A stretch of 64,000 bases of DNA from Bicyclus anynana (GCF_947172395.1 NC_069094.1:8422292-8486291), one strand, 5' to 3'; counted from the stretch's first letter, positions 33,845 through 45,265 are shown. The notes: generated by a model from the letters alone, not told the origin. A program made the numbers and translations.

Positions 33845-34028
33845 TGTACCCCAAAGTAAACGTACCTATAGCCTGTGTTATGGGTACTAAGATAGCGGAT
33901 TTTATCATATTATATATTTATATACAACCATGCTCATTACACAAATATTTTCCAGCTGTGGGAATCAAACCCACGACCGTGAATGCAGACAGCAGGGTCA
34001 CTACCCACTGCGCCACGCGGCCGTCCGC
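33845..34028 (-). repeat. SINE-3 copy
   Basis: accccaaagtaaacg at the left is the 3' end. ttttccagctgtgggaatca and ctacccactgcgccacgcgg at the right are the tRNA-like head in reverse. It is shorter than the copy at 15541. Confidence 0.75.
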
Positions 34029-34055
34029 GGCATAAATTGTAGATATATAAAGTCA

Positions 34056-34418
34056 TATACAGGATGCTCGGGAGTATTTCCCATAACTTCAAGGTGCTTA
34101 CGAGACTACTTACAGGAGCCAAACTAATATTTTAGTAACTAAAAAATTAAAACTTTATATGTTTTCATACAAAGTAATTCAAATAATTCCGACTGTCCAT
34201 GTAATACACGCCTTTATCTATCCTTGCATTTTAAAATACGTAAAACTTGGCTACGTCACTATTATAGGAATGCGTATAAGGGACACATTTTAAGATCTAT
34301 TTACAAAATAAATATTATTTACCCTGAAAATATTAATCTTAGAACATATGTTCGTTGAACATTTTTTTAATTAATTTTCGGTAAGAGTTATAGAAAATAC
34401 TCCCCAGCACCCTGTATA
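34056..34418. mobile_element. 355-bp MITE with ~30-bp TIRs and TATA duplication
   Basis: The left terminus cagg(a)tgctcgggagtatt (34060 on) pairs with the right terminus aatactccccagcaccctg (ending 34414) and the match continues through cccataac/gagttata. tata lies immediately outside both ends. A related right end is found near 43920-43965. Confidence 0.75.
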
Positions 34419-35138
34419 CATACAATATTTCTCATTTTCAATAACAAAATACGATTACGGTTATAAAGTTGTGGTAACAAAATGTCAGGAAAATTCAATA
34501 CAATCAAAAATAATATACCTGCTCTTATAATGTACATCAGCAATTTCCTTCCTATTAAGATTAATTTCATGAATAAAACTGCGTGTCCCCGGGGACAGTC
34601 ACCGGTTGGGTACATAAATTGGATCCGAGTTTTTTCAGTCGCGATACGTCAGCTCCCCTCCTCCCAACTGCCGAAGGTTTGTGAAAGCAGTACGCGTCGC
34701 TGGTCGCATCTCACATTATTCCTGTTATTACACACCCACGGTGGGTGATATTGATCAATAGGTTTGTAATACACCGTTCAACATTGATTTTTTCCTACCT
34801 CACTATTTTATCGCGATTGATCTATACCTGATATGTTATTTTTGAACGAATTCCTTTACAGACAGAAATCGACTTGTAAGGAAAACCGTTATCTTCATCA
34901 AGCGTTACGTCTAGGCAATCTTTTTATTTCTCTGTGTGTGTATGTGTGTTTTAGAAGTTAATGTATCTAAGTAAAGCGGAAGTTTCTAAAATCAGTAGAA
35001 TGGCTCTGGACATAACATCTCATCTAATTACGCCCACTAAAATAAGGCTGATCTCGTTAATAAGTAAAACTCAATATTCTCCGAATCCATTAATCTATAT
35101 TTCGATTACTTCCGTCCTTCGTACACTTTTGTACACCT
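34419..35138. other. No recognised feature
   Basis: 34600-34750 is GC richer (ccgaaggtttgtgaaagcag, gtcgctggtcgcatctc), but I see no convincing coding frame or splice pair. The remainder is AT-rich. Confidence 0.35.
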
Positions 35139-35425
35139 CATCATCAACATTATTAGCCGTAGGATGTCCACTGCTGGACATAGGGTCGATCAACACTGGG
35201 CTTTCCAGTGCTAGATCGCCATTTCAGCAACTTGCGATCCCATTGTCGAATTACGTGTCCTGACCTACCCTACGTGGCTCGCTGAGTGTCGATGACTTTG
35301 GTTCCTCTGCAGATCTCCTAATTTATTTTTTTATTAGGTACGTAGGGAACTCCAAACTTAGCTCATTCAATCGCACGCTGAGTGGTTTTAACCCCTCTTA
35401 TGAATGAAGATCAAGTCTTCACCTT
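35139..35425 (-). mobile_element. RTE LINE 3' end, internally deleted
   Basis: Minus orientation throughout. It has catcatcaacattattagcc (tail side), gatgtccactgctggacata, a jump to gggtcgatcaacactgggc, then tggctcgctgagtgtcgatg and gatctcctaa, the upstream RRTKVTDIAQ-type region. A T-run interrupts it at about 35322. Confidence 0.7.
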
Positions 35426-35899
35426 CTCGTGATTAAATGATTTCACACACAATTTTATTTGACTTCGATAGACATAGAGACTTCACAATAACGCCACAGA
35501 CGGAAAGTCGATGTAAGTCTTTCAGAATTCAGTCAACACACGTAGAATTATTGAAGCTCCCATATTTACCAATTAATATTAATTAGAATGCGCCGCTATC
35601 AGGTATGCCGTTTGGCTTCCATGCGCTGTTTATAATTAATATCTGAGCGACTGAGCTGCGCTCTGTGTTTTTAATATTAGAACATGATTGTGCACAGACA
35701 TGCTGGTTTATATCCCCCATCCAAGCATAAAAATTATATTACTAAAGTGAAAACTGTCATTAAGAATATGTAGCTAGTATTTTTTTGTATAAATTCACTT
35801 TAAATATTTACAAGAAAATTTCTTGTCCTTTGTATCCTGACCTGTCTCTAACCTGGATAGGGCTATGAAATATTGAACTTTCCATCTTTAAACAAATTG
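35426..35899. other. No recognised feature
   Basis: AT-rich, no coding frame or shared repeat. Confidence 0.4.
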
Positions 35900-36020
35900 T
35901 CTGTATCAGTCCAGACTTTGGGAGTTGGTGGTGTTACATCCCTAATGCACTGGAAAGCGCGATAAACCGTAGTCTTCGCTCTTCAAAGTTAACATCTGAT
36001 AGTGGTCATAATAGTCAAAC
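35900..36020 (+). repeat. SINE-5 fragment
   Basis: gggagttggtggtgttacat, gcactggaaagcgcg and taacatctgatagtggtc are shared with 51890-52115. Confidence 0.5.
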
Positions 36021-36729
36021 AAACCTCTAAGCACACCAACACTCATTTTGGGTCTATAGTGTCTATATTATTGTTATTAAGTCAAGATCAAACCTGTCAA
36101 CGATACCACTGCAAAAATTTAAATATCCCAAAGTTTTGGGCTACGAACAGCACAATAAGACTCACCTAAAAAACATTTTGAACCGAAGCTGGAACAAAAA
36201 ATAATCAAATCACCAAGACAAAGCGAACAACCATAAATAAGACAATAACTTATTTTTTTAGTTATTGACAGCTTTTGACTACGATTTCACTTAGCGATAA
36301 TTAATCGTCATGGATGCCTAAATATTGCCACAGAGTAGAAGATTAAAGTTCCATTTATAGATTACATGACAAATATGATTATAGTAATTTATTTGGCCGC
36401 TAAAAACGACAGATTTTCATTCAACCATTGCCGGCCGCTGCTCGACCAGTACAGCAAATTCGATTTATCTCGAAGAAGGTTGTCAAAATAATGCTCATAT
36501 TTCCAAGTATGTTTGAGAAAATAATATAAAATCTAATTTAATTACACCGTGAAAATTATAATGCTTTGCCATGTCGTCAGTTATGAAACATTCCCGAAAT
36601 ATTAAAACCGGTGCCATGAAATGCAACGTTGAAATGTAAAATAAGAAAATGTTAACTACTTTTGTGAAACGTGGCCGCACTGGGTAATAAGGAAAGTGAC
36701 ATTTTAGAAAATTGAAATTTTTATTACGG
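36021..36729. other. Little recognised
   Basis: 36255-36330 carries a decayed SINE-1-like 3' end (cttttgactacgatttca). The rest, including the 61-residue minus frame at 36495, shows nothing recognisable. Confidence 0.35.
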
Positions 36730-36945
36730 AACTATCAGGCGCCCGCGACTTTGTCCGCGTGAAATTCTGTTTTTTAGAAATCACGCGGGAATAATAAATT
36801 TTGTCGGGATAAAATGTAGCTCATACGTTCTGCTAAAAAGCACACTATATCTCAAAACCAAATTTCATTTAAATCGGTATAGCAGCTTAGCCGTGCCGTA
36901 CAGACTAACATACTTTCGCTTATATACTAAGTATGGAATTATTCA
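36730..36945 (-). mobile_element. HelB Helitron-like copy
   Basis: ggcgcccgcgactttgtccg, aaatcacgcgggaa, aatcggtatagcagctta and tttcgcttatatactaag. The terminal CTAG is mutated. Confidence 0.55.
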
Positions 36946-37015
36946 CTATATAAATACTGTTTTATGCAAATAATGAGCAGCATGTTGGGTTTTTAAACTC
37001 CTTCCTCTTTTAGCT

Positions 37016-37226
37016 AATGGGAAGCTTCGGCCATGACTAGTTACCACCCTACCAGGGCGTACCGCCAAGCGATTTAGTGTTCTGATACGATGTCGTGTAG
37101 AAACCGAAAGGGGTGTGGATTTTCATCCTTTTTCTAACTAGTTAGGCCGCTTCCATCATAGATTGCATTATCACTTATCATCAGATGAGATTGTAGTTAA
37201 GGGAAAGTAAAGAATTAAAAAAAAAT
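37016..37226 (+). repeat. SINE-1, 5' truncated
   Basis: gggaagcttcggccatgact, ccgccaagcgatttag, tgtggattttcatcc, then agtaaagaattaaaaaaaaa as the tail. Confidence 0.8.
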
Positions 37227-37234
37227 CCTCGTTT

Positions 37235-37415
37235 AAGTAGATTAGATTGTATTTGTAACAATTATAACATTATAAGTAAATAATATCACTTAAACAGTGC
37301 TTTATAAAATTGTAAAATTTGCACACCATGTTAATGGTAATACACTGTGACTTAATTATACTTGTAAAACACCATTTGTATACGTGTATTAGGCAAATAA
37401 AATTTCATTTCATTA
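37235..37415 (+). repeat. LINE 3' UTR fragment with poly(A) signal
   Basis: gtaaaatttgcacaccatgt, aatacactgtgacttaa, tgtgtat/caaataaaatttcattt. This looks like the 3' UTR and AATAAA end of an insect LINE. The parental family is not identified. Confidence 0.45.
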
Positions 37416-37515
37416 ACCGACTTCCAAAAAGGAGGAGGTTCTACGTTCGGCTGTATGTATGTTTTTTTTTATGTATGTCCAGCGATAATTTCAGATATAG
37501 ACTCTATAAGTCGTT
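37416..37515 (+). repeat. Repeat L copy
   Basis: accgacttccaaaaaggagg, aggttctacgttcggctgta, a T-run, then tatgtccagcgataatttc. Nearly identical to 46761-46842. Confidence 0.75.
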
Positions 37516-37854
37516 AGAAAAGGGTTGATTTGGTTGACGCGTTGTTTAATAATAAAAAAATTGGTTTAGTTTAAACGTACAGTAGAGTGCGGCCTCACTA
37601 ACTGCGCTAAATTTTAAATGTTGAAGCTTAAAAAGTTTTTGATTAAAACGACTGCTACGGACAGGCGGGAATACAGACAGAACTAGAAGGGTTGTTTGAA
37701 TATGAAACAAATGTAACTAGGATACAATAAAAAATTAAATAGAGTTATAGGCGTCCGTACAATGTTAAAACTGTTGTAAATATGAGACAGGCTTTAAACT
37801 CTTTTTTAATAGTTATTTATCCTATAAAGAGTGGTTATATATATTTTTTCATTA

Positions 37855-38005
37855 TTTGTCAAACTACCCTTGACTGCGATCATACCTGATGTTAAGTGAT
37901 GCAGTCTAAGATGGAAGTGAGGTTACTTGGTAGAGGCACAAGTTTGTACGATAATCGTACGCAAGCTGGTACAATATCGTATAGAAACCGTCAGAAGTAC
38001 CGTAC
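37855..38005 (-). repeat. SINE-1 variant with internal inverted repeat
   Basis: acccttgactgcgatcat and tgcagtctaagatggaagt are the SINE-1 3' part. Beyond them gcaagctggtac and gtaccagcttgc form a 12-bp inverted repeat about 20 bp apart. Confidence 0.5.
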
Positions 38006-38757
38006 CAGCTTGCTTATTTTGGTCTTTATTATCAACGTAATAAAATAAACAATCAATTGAGAAATCTCATCTATACCTACTAAATGATATCCACCAGTAG
38101 GGAACGGATGACAATGAAAAATTAAACGTTTTTTATACTTCCTTATTTGAATTTTGAAGCAGAAGAATAAGCAATATTTTAAAAAGAAGTAAGAAATCTT
38201 AGGAGTATCATCCCTAATGGCTGTATGCCAAATGTACTAAAATATGTCAACAAAAGACAGTGGCTCCAAGAAACTTATGCTAAAAGTTTAAAAAAGTTGA
38301 ATACTTTGCAAGTATTGATATTGTTGCTCGATTCCAACTATCGTCTAATATTTAATATCAGTAACCATATAGTATTTTTGTTTTTAATACCAAAATATTT
38401 ATGACCGGATGATACCCCGTAGCGTCTGCTGGTACCGCATAATTCAAATATCGATAGACCAGCACTTGTATAGCGGTTGATCGCTTTAGAATTAAAATTT
38501 TGATTTAAAAACTCATTTGGGTCGGTACAGTACCAAATAAACTGCAAGCTGCAGCTTTTGCAACAATGAACAAAGTAATCTCTTCATGAGCACTTAAATT
38601 TATAGTTGTTCGTGTAACAGGACCCACCTGCTTTTACATACATATTTCAAAATGTAATTACACAAAAGATAGCAAAAGTTATTGCTGAATAGATAAAAGA
38701 TTTCTGTAATATTTTCCGCAATATTTTACCACAAAATAATGTCTTTATATCCGGTCC
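38006..38757. other. No recognised feature
   Basis: AT-rich. If the candidate exon at 38758-38853 is real, this would be 3' UTR or downstream sequence of its gene. Confidence 0.35.
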
Positions 38758-38853
38758 TTAGATTTCGACATCAGTCCACTTTTCGCTAACATCTTTATAA
38801 CGTCGGTACGTCGTTTCTTCTCCACTTTTTTCAGCAATGTATATATGGTTCAT
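38758..38853 (-). CDS. Candidate host last coding exon
   Basis: On the minus strand a strong 3' splice acceptor (a T/C-rich tract ending ttctttccttccag) lies directly before 38853. The frame starting at the exon edge reads 31 codons, MNHIYIAEKSGEETTYRRYK followed by DVSEKWTDVEI, then TAA at 38758-38760. The peptide is charged and has low-repeat composition, and it matches none of the mobile elements here. A second frame on the same strand (LKKVEKKRRTDVIKML...) is also open and basic, but it has a TGA next to the acceptor. I do not recognise either. The ATG may be internal, with the exon continuing an upstream frame. Confidence 0.3.
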   Translation of the reverse strand: MNHIYIAEKSGEETTYRRYKDVSEKWTDVEI

Positions 38854-38984
38854 CTGGAAGGAAAGAAAAAACATTTATTCTCTTTGTAGTGTTAGTAAGC
38901 GCTACATAATTCCTACAACATTAAAAACTAACTTAACTAAATATTTGACATATTATCTTTTAAATATGACTAATATTTCCATTC

Positions 38985-39115
38985 CCCCCAACTAGTCGGG
39001 AAAGACTGTATTAGGAGTGGATACGACAATAGATCAACGAGGCGGGGATCGAACCATCCTTCGGTGATGAGTACGACCTCTCTTGTCCGATCGCTGAGCT
39101 ACTGAGGCTATAATA
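38985..39115 (-). repeat. SINE-4 copy
   Basis: ccaactagtcgggaaagact and taggagtggatacgacaata are the 3' part. gcggggatcgaacca (B box in reverse) and cgctgagctactgaggc form the tRNA-like head. Confidence 0.75.
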
Positions 39116-39654
39116 TAATAAATGCGATTATAATTGTTTTGTCTTTTGCGCTTTCACGCCTTATGTACTTAAACAAATTTTAGATGTTGTCAATAGAAGC
39201 AGGAGGAGGTGTGAATAGAGATAGAGAAAAATATTTATTACCCTCCAGCAAAGGTTTTCAATGAAGACATAAAATGTTTATCTATGTTTATTATATTCAC
39301 GGCACTTTTTCAAAATTATCACTGCAGAACACAAAGCGCTGAAGCAGCGCTTTTATATACGTGATTATCACCCTAAGCGACTGCAACTGCATTTCTGCTG
39401 CTATGGTCCTAATCCCCTTATCCTATAAAGAGGGAGGCTAATTCTCTATGCTAGTTGACATACACAAAATTGAGATTCTACCTAAAAATGTCATCCGGTG
39501 TCATGGACCTATTAAGACTAACTGGATTGCGTACTCCCGAGGTAAAAACGAGCCAAGCCAGAAGGGTAGTATGATACCGGTGTCTTTCTCTAATAGGGTG
39601 ACAATATTATAATTTTCTAGGACAAGATATTAATGAAAACTATTGAAATGTTTT
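39116..39654. other. No recognised feature
   Basis: The block ggtgtcatggacctattaag near 39492 recurs in part at 52560-52590 (caccggtgaggtcctattaag). No coding frame seen. Confidence 0.35.
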
Positions 39655-39835
39655 TACTTGCGTGTGCTAGTACATTACAACATGGGTCCGGGTCACGGAG
39701 TACTTAGCTCTTCTTCTAAGAAATTTTGAGTAAAAATTCTCAGCCTTTAAAGGAAGGTATTATTCCTCCGTGCCCCGGAGAGCACGTTAAGCCGTCGATT
39801 CCGGTGATTATCATTAATATTTGATAATAATTGTT
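39655..39835 (+). repeat. SINE-5 copy
   Basis: gggtccgggtcacggagtac, aaaattctcagccttt, gccccggagagcacgttaag and ccggtgattatcattaa match 51940-52110. Confidence 0.6.
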
Positions 39836-40046
39836 ATTACAGATCCAAATATTGTCACCCTAAGCCCTCGAACATTTTTTTAGGCTGTCAATATGAAAGA
39901 ACAAGACACACCGCATCCCCTCAAGCTTCCTTGTCAGGTCGGATTTGCCTCTCTTTAAAGTCCAAAGGAAAATAGATTTAATATACTTATGAATAAAGTT
40001 CAATTTTGATTCACACATTTTTCCATTACGCTATCCAGTTTATATA

Positions 40047-40350
40047 GTGGAAGGGAAGAGACCTCGTGGACGTAGCCCGTTGGTCAGATCAAATCCGCAC
40101 CACTCTCGATACAAAAGTACGCGAAGCTCTACAAGTCGCGAAAAGTCGAGCCGCATGGCGTGACATCGTGCGGGAAAAAGTCGTGAATGTGTGATAGGGG
40201 TCACGACCCTCAGTAATGAGGAACACGACGCGGAGAGAGATCCAGTTTGTATATAAAATCCTTGTCCGGTGCTTACTGGTGGATATCACACAGTATATAA
40301 ATGACATTTTGTCAATTAATTTGATGTTTATTTTAATAGGTTGTTAGTAA
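40047..40350 (+). pseudogene. LINE ORF2 C-terminus with frameshift, plus 3' UTR
   Basis: A first frame gives VEGKRPRGRSP. After a shift near 40078-40081 the frame RWSDQIRTTLDTKVREALQV... AAWRDIVREK continues to a stop at 40192-40194. This is the C-terminal tail typical of RTE-like ORF2 proteins, where a basic GxRPRGRPxxRW motif is followed by an A..R..W..IV motif. Only about 48 residues remain. The 3' UTR (gggtcacgaccctcagtaat, then the block shared with 4160-4245) runs to about 40350. Upstream RT is gone. The family differs from the ''KVLEWRPRTGKRS'' RTE copies elsewhere in the window. Confidence 0.65.
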
Positions 40351-41423
40351 AGACCAAAATAGGTTCTGTAATGGAGTATTGAAATAAGCTAATAATAATG
40401 ATGAATATAAAAACGAAAACAATAAGCATACGAGCAACTAAAACCAAATTAATGTTGTACTGGCTAATTAATATTATACGTTTCAAACCACCATAACCGC
40501 ACGGAAAGTTTTAAAATAATAATTTTAACATGTTCCTAACGTAGCAACAATTCAAAAATAAATTAGGTGGTTCATTGTCACCGCAAAACCAGAAAATGAG
40601 CTACACTCAAAACATAAAATGTGGTTTCACATGTATTTGCGTCTTTATGCGGAAACTTGTTTACGTTATTTAATGCTCAGTTTACCTTTGACATTAATTG
40701 TTAATTCGATGCTGTATGTGAAAATAAAGACACTATGAAAATGTAAACAAATGAACCTCTTTATTTTATATCTTTGTCTACCATCTTAATACAAGCAGAT
40801 AAGCAATATTTTATTATCGAATTTACGGAAGATGATGTACCTAAACGTTTAAGAAATTGAAGAATGCATTACAAACGACAATGACAATAAAATTTCATTG
40901 GAATTGATGGTGATTTCAATAGAAAAATCATCATATTTGCACCTAACCCACGGTGCTGCGACTAGCGGTTTTTTTAAAACCTGTAGAGGAAAAAGGCTCA
41001 TTGAATACGCCCTGAAAGGGCCTGGGAGAAAATGACCGGGGAACAAGCGCCTTACCCGGGCAAAGAAGCTAAGCCTCGAGGCCCGTATCCACACCTGGAT
41101 TTATCATCTGGGAGGAAATGACCTGCCTGTATTGTAAACGCAATTTTAGTTTTTAGAGTTCACTTTATTGTCTATCTGTCCGACTATCTATCAATACCCT
41201 TCATCTCGGGAACACGAAGAGGAATCGAGTTAAATTTAAAACCTCATACTCAGTTCAACAGTCCCTTAAAGCGCAAAAAATAAGTTTCCAAGTTAACGTA
41301 AAGAGATGCGACCATTTCCTGTTCCACACATTTGTCTGTATTTTACTTTTGAGATACGGAACAATAAAAAATACAGAGTAGCTTAGTTTACATAACCAGG
41401 TGAGATATGCCACTATGCCAAAA
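40351..41423. other. No recognised feature
   Basis: 40950-41100 is GC richer (cccggtcattt- and ccgaggctt-type sequence in reverse), but the 81-residue minus frame there shows no domain. Confidence 0.35.
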
Positions 41424-41579
41424 CTATAGCTTGGCAAGTTCGTTGATGACACTACTATGATATGCGGGCGACGGGGGGAAAGGACTGGGCGGTGTGAAGT
41501 CGAGCGCGCGCATCGCTACCCCGCTTCCCTGCCCGCGCGGACCATCGAGAGTGTTACAAACGAATTTGCCAAGCTACAG
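41424..41579. mobile_element. 156-bp inverted-repeat element with GC-rich core
   Basis: Arms 41424-41453 and 41550-41579 (ctatagcttggcaagttcg and cgaatttgccaagctacag) are imperfect reverse complements over about 30 bp. They enclose a strongly GC-rich core (gcgggcgacggggg ... cctgcccgcgcgg) unlike the AT-rich surroundings. Possible MITE. Confidence 0.65.
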
Positions 41580-41924
41580 AAATGTCCATATCCGTCCACT
41601 GACCATAACTTTAATGGACAATATAGGCAACACATTTTTATCCTGGGACATTAAATTACCGCTATATCCGTCCCGTACGCAGTCCACGTGAGGAGAATAC
41701 CAAGAAAATAATTTATTCCACTGACACCTTCACCGCATAAACATTGTCACTTTTACTTATTGGAACACTCCATGATTTATAACTCAGGCACATTTAGCGG
41801 TGTTTTTGGCGAAGATTCGAAGCGAAGCGTCTCAAATTGTTTGCAACTCTATCACGATTTCTTCGAACCGTTTCAGAGGATTGAGATCTCAAGCACCGTA
41901 CGAGATCTTTATAAAGAAATCAGC

Positions 41925-42077
41925 CGATGAACGTCCACAGCAGGATATATGCCTTTTTTGTTTTTCCAAACGTCACGTTCCTGAGCCGCCTGCATCCAGT
42001 GAATCCCTGCAAATCGCTTGATGTCGTCAGTCCACCTTGGCGGGGGGGTCGACCAACACTGCGCTTTGTAGTGCAGA
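41925..42077 (-). mobile_element. RTE LINE 3' end
   Basis: cagccgatgaacgtccacag, gcctgcatccagtgaatccc, tgcaaatcgcttgatgtcgt and gggtcgaccaacactgcgct are the reverse of the RTE C-terminal coding region and 3' end. Confidence 0.8.
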
Positions 42078-42537
42078 AAAATAAATAATATATCAGATTA
42101 ATTTGTAAAGGAAATATACTTTAATTGCTAAATGATATATATGGGTTTATGTCTTTACAATATTTTTTTAAAGATATTTATGAAAATGTAACAATAACAT
42201 CGAACACATCTAAAATATTTAACACGACTTTATACATTTGCCAATAAATCTCACTAAGAGCCACCTTAGTATATTTCACATGGAAATAAGTCAAATGGAA
42301 GATCGTTGAGTTTGAATTCGTCTCTTTACCTCTTAATATACTTACTTACCCTACCTCTAAATGTGGAACACGAAATGCGTTTTATGCTTTTGCATTTGAT
42401 GACTTTCAAAAACTAAAGTATATTTTCATGAATTTAGAAGTCTGAATTTGATACATATTCTAAGAGACTGTCAGACCGAGATATTCGTTATTTTAAAAAA
42501 GCTAAAAGATTATTAGCGAATTCTTATCTTTACTAAT

Positions 42538-42690
42538 TATTAGCCGATGAACCGCGTTTTCACTCGCGTAGTTCCCGTTCCCGTAAGAATATGAAGATAA
42601 AATTTGCCTATGACACTCACAAATAACGTGGCTTTCTAATGGTAAAAAAAAAATAAAAATCATTTCAGAAGATTCAGATATTACACAAAT
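42538..42690 (-). mobile_element. HelA-related Helitron-like fragment
   Basis: ttttcactcgcgtagttccc, gtaagaatatgaagataaaa and cactcacaaataacgtgg match 9128-9300. Confidence 0.5.
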
Positions 42691-42954
42691 ATTACTTACA
42701 ATAGCACAAACTTTACCTCTTTAAAGATAAGTACGGAAGCAATTGATACGGACAATTAGTACGGATAGTTTTCATTTTTACTTTTTGGTTGCTTTGGGAG
42801 ATAAGAGGTTTCAAATATTCACTTATGGGAAAACGGAATTTGACCCAAATAAAAGCCGTTTTTAATGCAGTTCGGAACAAACTTTAATGTAAATAGTCCA
42901 CCTAAAGCTGCAGTAGCTCCACAGTTCATGGGCCGGACTTATACTGAAAGGTAA

Positions 42955-43012
42955 GGTGCCCGCCCGCTAAACTATTGTCGTACCCACTCCTAACACAGCC
43001 TTTTCCGACTAA
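42955..43012 (+). repeat. SINE-4 3' fragment
   Basis: ccgcccgctaaactattgtc and gtacccactcctaacacagc match the ends of the copies at 63293 and 63912. Confidence 0.55.
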
Positions 43013-43082
43013 TAACAGAGCAATAAGGATCAAAATGATATCATTTTGATAAACAAATTATGGCAAATATTATTTTGAAACA

Positions 43083-43332
43083 AAAAATCTAGTAGGAGTT
43101 CGACCAAGAGTCAACTTTCCGGTGCGGAGTCGCCATTCCATAACTTTGAGAGCACAATATCCATCGGCTCTTCGAATTATTCTTACAAGGAGCCGTTGGA
43201 TGCTGGCGTCTCGAGGACGTGTTATTTTAAAGTCCTTAACAGTCCCATGACGTCCATTGATTGGTAATAATGATGATGTTGATGATGATGATGATGATGA
43301 TGATGATGTGATGATGATGATGATGATACAAA
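43083..43332. mobile_element. RTE LINE 3' end with 5' inversion
   Basis: The left segment (about 43083-43172) is on the minus strand and encodes RRADGYCALKVMEWRLRTGK then LTLGRTPTRF. The right segment (about 43190-43332) is on the plus strand and encodes the next part (GSRWMLASR...) and ends in a long GAT repeat. In element order the left part precedes the right part, so the copy has an inverted 5' segment, as made by twin priming. Confidence 0.8.
43265..43328. repeat. (GAT)n microsatellite
   Basis: About nineteen GAT units with two interruptions. It is the tail of the RTE copy and is likely to be length-polymorphic. Confidence 0.85.
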
Positions 43333-44007
43333 CTTTCACATTTACTATGAAAAAACAAACAATATCAAAAAAGCTATTTAAATTTTAGAGTGCTCTACCA
43401 ACAAAGTAGAATAAAAGGAACATAATTAAGTTTGTGATTTTATGAAACAATCGGTTACTCGGATGTTTTAAGAAGATTCAAAATCTAATAAACAATATTC
43501 CCGGAGGTGCCTTTTATATTATGCTCTCCTTTGTTTTGCCAATTAGTTAAATTTCGCTATGTTATTTGACAAATTTTTTACTGTGAAAAATTCGTTGTAA
43601 AAATATTGAAATGGAAGAACGTACGAGTAATTTTGTGGACTTATACAAGAGTATAATAATTTCATACCATTCAATAACTGCACTTATTATTTAGTATTCG
43701 TAATGTATCTCCATACTCTTAACTCGGCGTGAATGAGATGATAAGTAGTTACACCGACTATGAGGTGTGTGTGGCATACCCAAATATAGATTTGTCGATT
43801 TTGATCACTTTAGAATATCTGTTTTGTCTGTTGTCTGTTTTATCATTAACATTAATTTTTAGTAAAAAAAATAATTAGTTATGCAGTACCACACTTTTCG
43901 GCTCCTATAAGTGGACTTGTCAACACCTTAAAGTTATGGAAAATACTCACTAGCAACCTGTATAATAATAATAATTGTCCCATATTAACCGTAACTTTAT
44001 TTATTTA
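43333..44007. other. Little recognised
   Basis: 43915-43965 is a right-end fragment related to the MITE at 34060 (aagttatggaaaatactcac, cctgtataat). Nothing else is identified. Confidence 0.4.
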
Positions 44008-44271
44008 CTAGCGGACCCGGTCAAGCTTCGCTTTGACTTAGGTGCACTTCTTCTCTATTCCTACCCTACCCCGTACCCTACCCTACCCTACCCCCACCCT
44101 ACTCCTACGTACACCTACCCTACCCTTGAAATCATTTTTCATTGTTTTTAAGATGTATTCTGCTATTCGGGGCGAAAACAAATCTAACGAATCAAAAGCC
44201 ATGAAAATCGGTCCAGCAGATTTCGAGTTCTAATTGTTGTAACAAACCCGACTTTCTTTTATGTTTATAGA
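44008..44271 (-). mobile_element. HelC Helitron-like copy with ACCCT minisatellite
   Basis: On the minus strand it starts TCTATAAACATAAA after an A and ends gggtccgctag before a T, so it has the same terminal logic as HelA and HelB. The interior holds an irregular (ACCCT)n array at 44060-44125 and the block atgaaaatcggtccagcag. Confidence 0.6.
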
Positions 44272-45265
44272 TTAGTAAGGACTTCACTAATATCCATAAG
44301 TATATCTCGATTATAGTGGGCTATATATATTCAAATTTTTGTTATTTATGTAATGTTCCCCACTGATCTGAAAACTATCGAAAAATCAATAAAATCTACC
44401 CGCTTACCCAGCGACTAGCGAGCATCTATTTTTTTCTATCGTATCACTCGAAGTGTTCGGCTTTTTTTAGTCAATACGACGACACAAGCGTTTGATTGAG
44501 TACTTCATCGCACTCCGTTGAAATACTCGAATAAAGTCTCACTTTTTATTCATTTATCTTCTAGCTTTGATTTTCTTTTGTGCTTAACACTCTCTTTATA
44601 AAAGATTAATTTTTTATTTCTGTACTTATAATAAATCTGTAGAGAGGTCAATTCTGTACATGAAATATATTTCCAAAATAACTCAAAATCAGGGGTTATT
44701 AGTGATCGATACTGATGCCAAAAATGTTTGTATGTCTGTCTAAAATTGAAATGGGTTTACTGAGCAACATAATAGGTACAATATAAATATTTCAGAAATA
44801 TTTATGATTCCATGATACTGAATTTCATGTGGACGAAGTCGCGGTTCTCGCTAGTTTCTAATAAAAAGATTGTCATCACTCACACACAGAAATATTTGAT
44901 ATTGAAATTATTCAGGTTCCATGTTGGAATAAAAACAACAAAAAACGATTTTCAATAAAAGTCAAAGCTTTTCGACATAAGCACACTTTCAAATTCAAAG
45001 CATTTTGCAATTGAAATATACACGGGATTTGTGTATATTTTTATTTTTACCTTGCAAAAGTTCACTTGTCAATTATTCATCAAGGTTTTGTAACATTTGT
45101 TTTAAGTGTAGACCTTTTTGTGAGAACTCGTGTGGGGAAGTACTACAGCCATGTTAACTTCTGCTGCCAAGCAGCATTGTTTTGTTTCGGTATATAGGAT
45201 ATGAAACCATTTGTTGTCCTTGCTGCTACGGCATTTATTATTTTAATGACATTTATAAGTAAAAT
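44272..45265. other. Little recognised
   Basis: A HelB 3' end (gtggacgaagtcgcgg ... cgctag) sits at 44829-44854 (+). The rest is AT-rich with no recognised feature. Confidence 0.4.

Noticed and set aside
44060..44125. Telomeric repeat
   Set aside because: The array is irregular ACCCT, not the insect CCTAA/TTAGG unit, and lies inside a Helitron-like copy.
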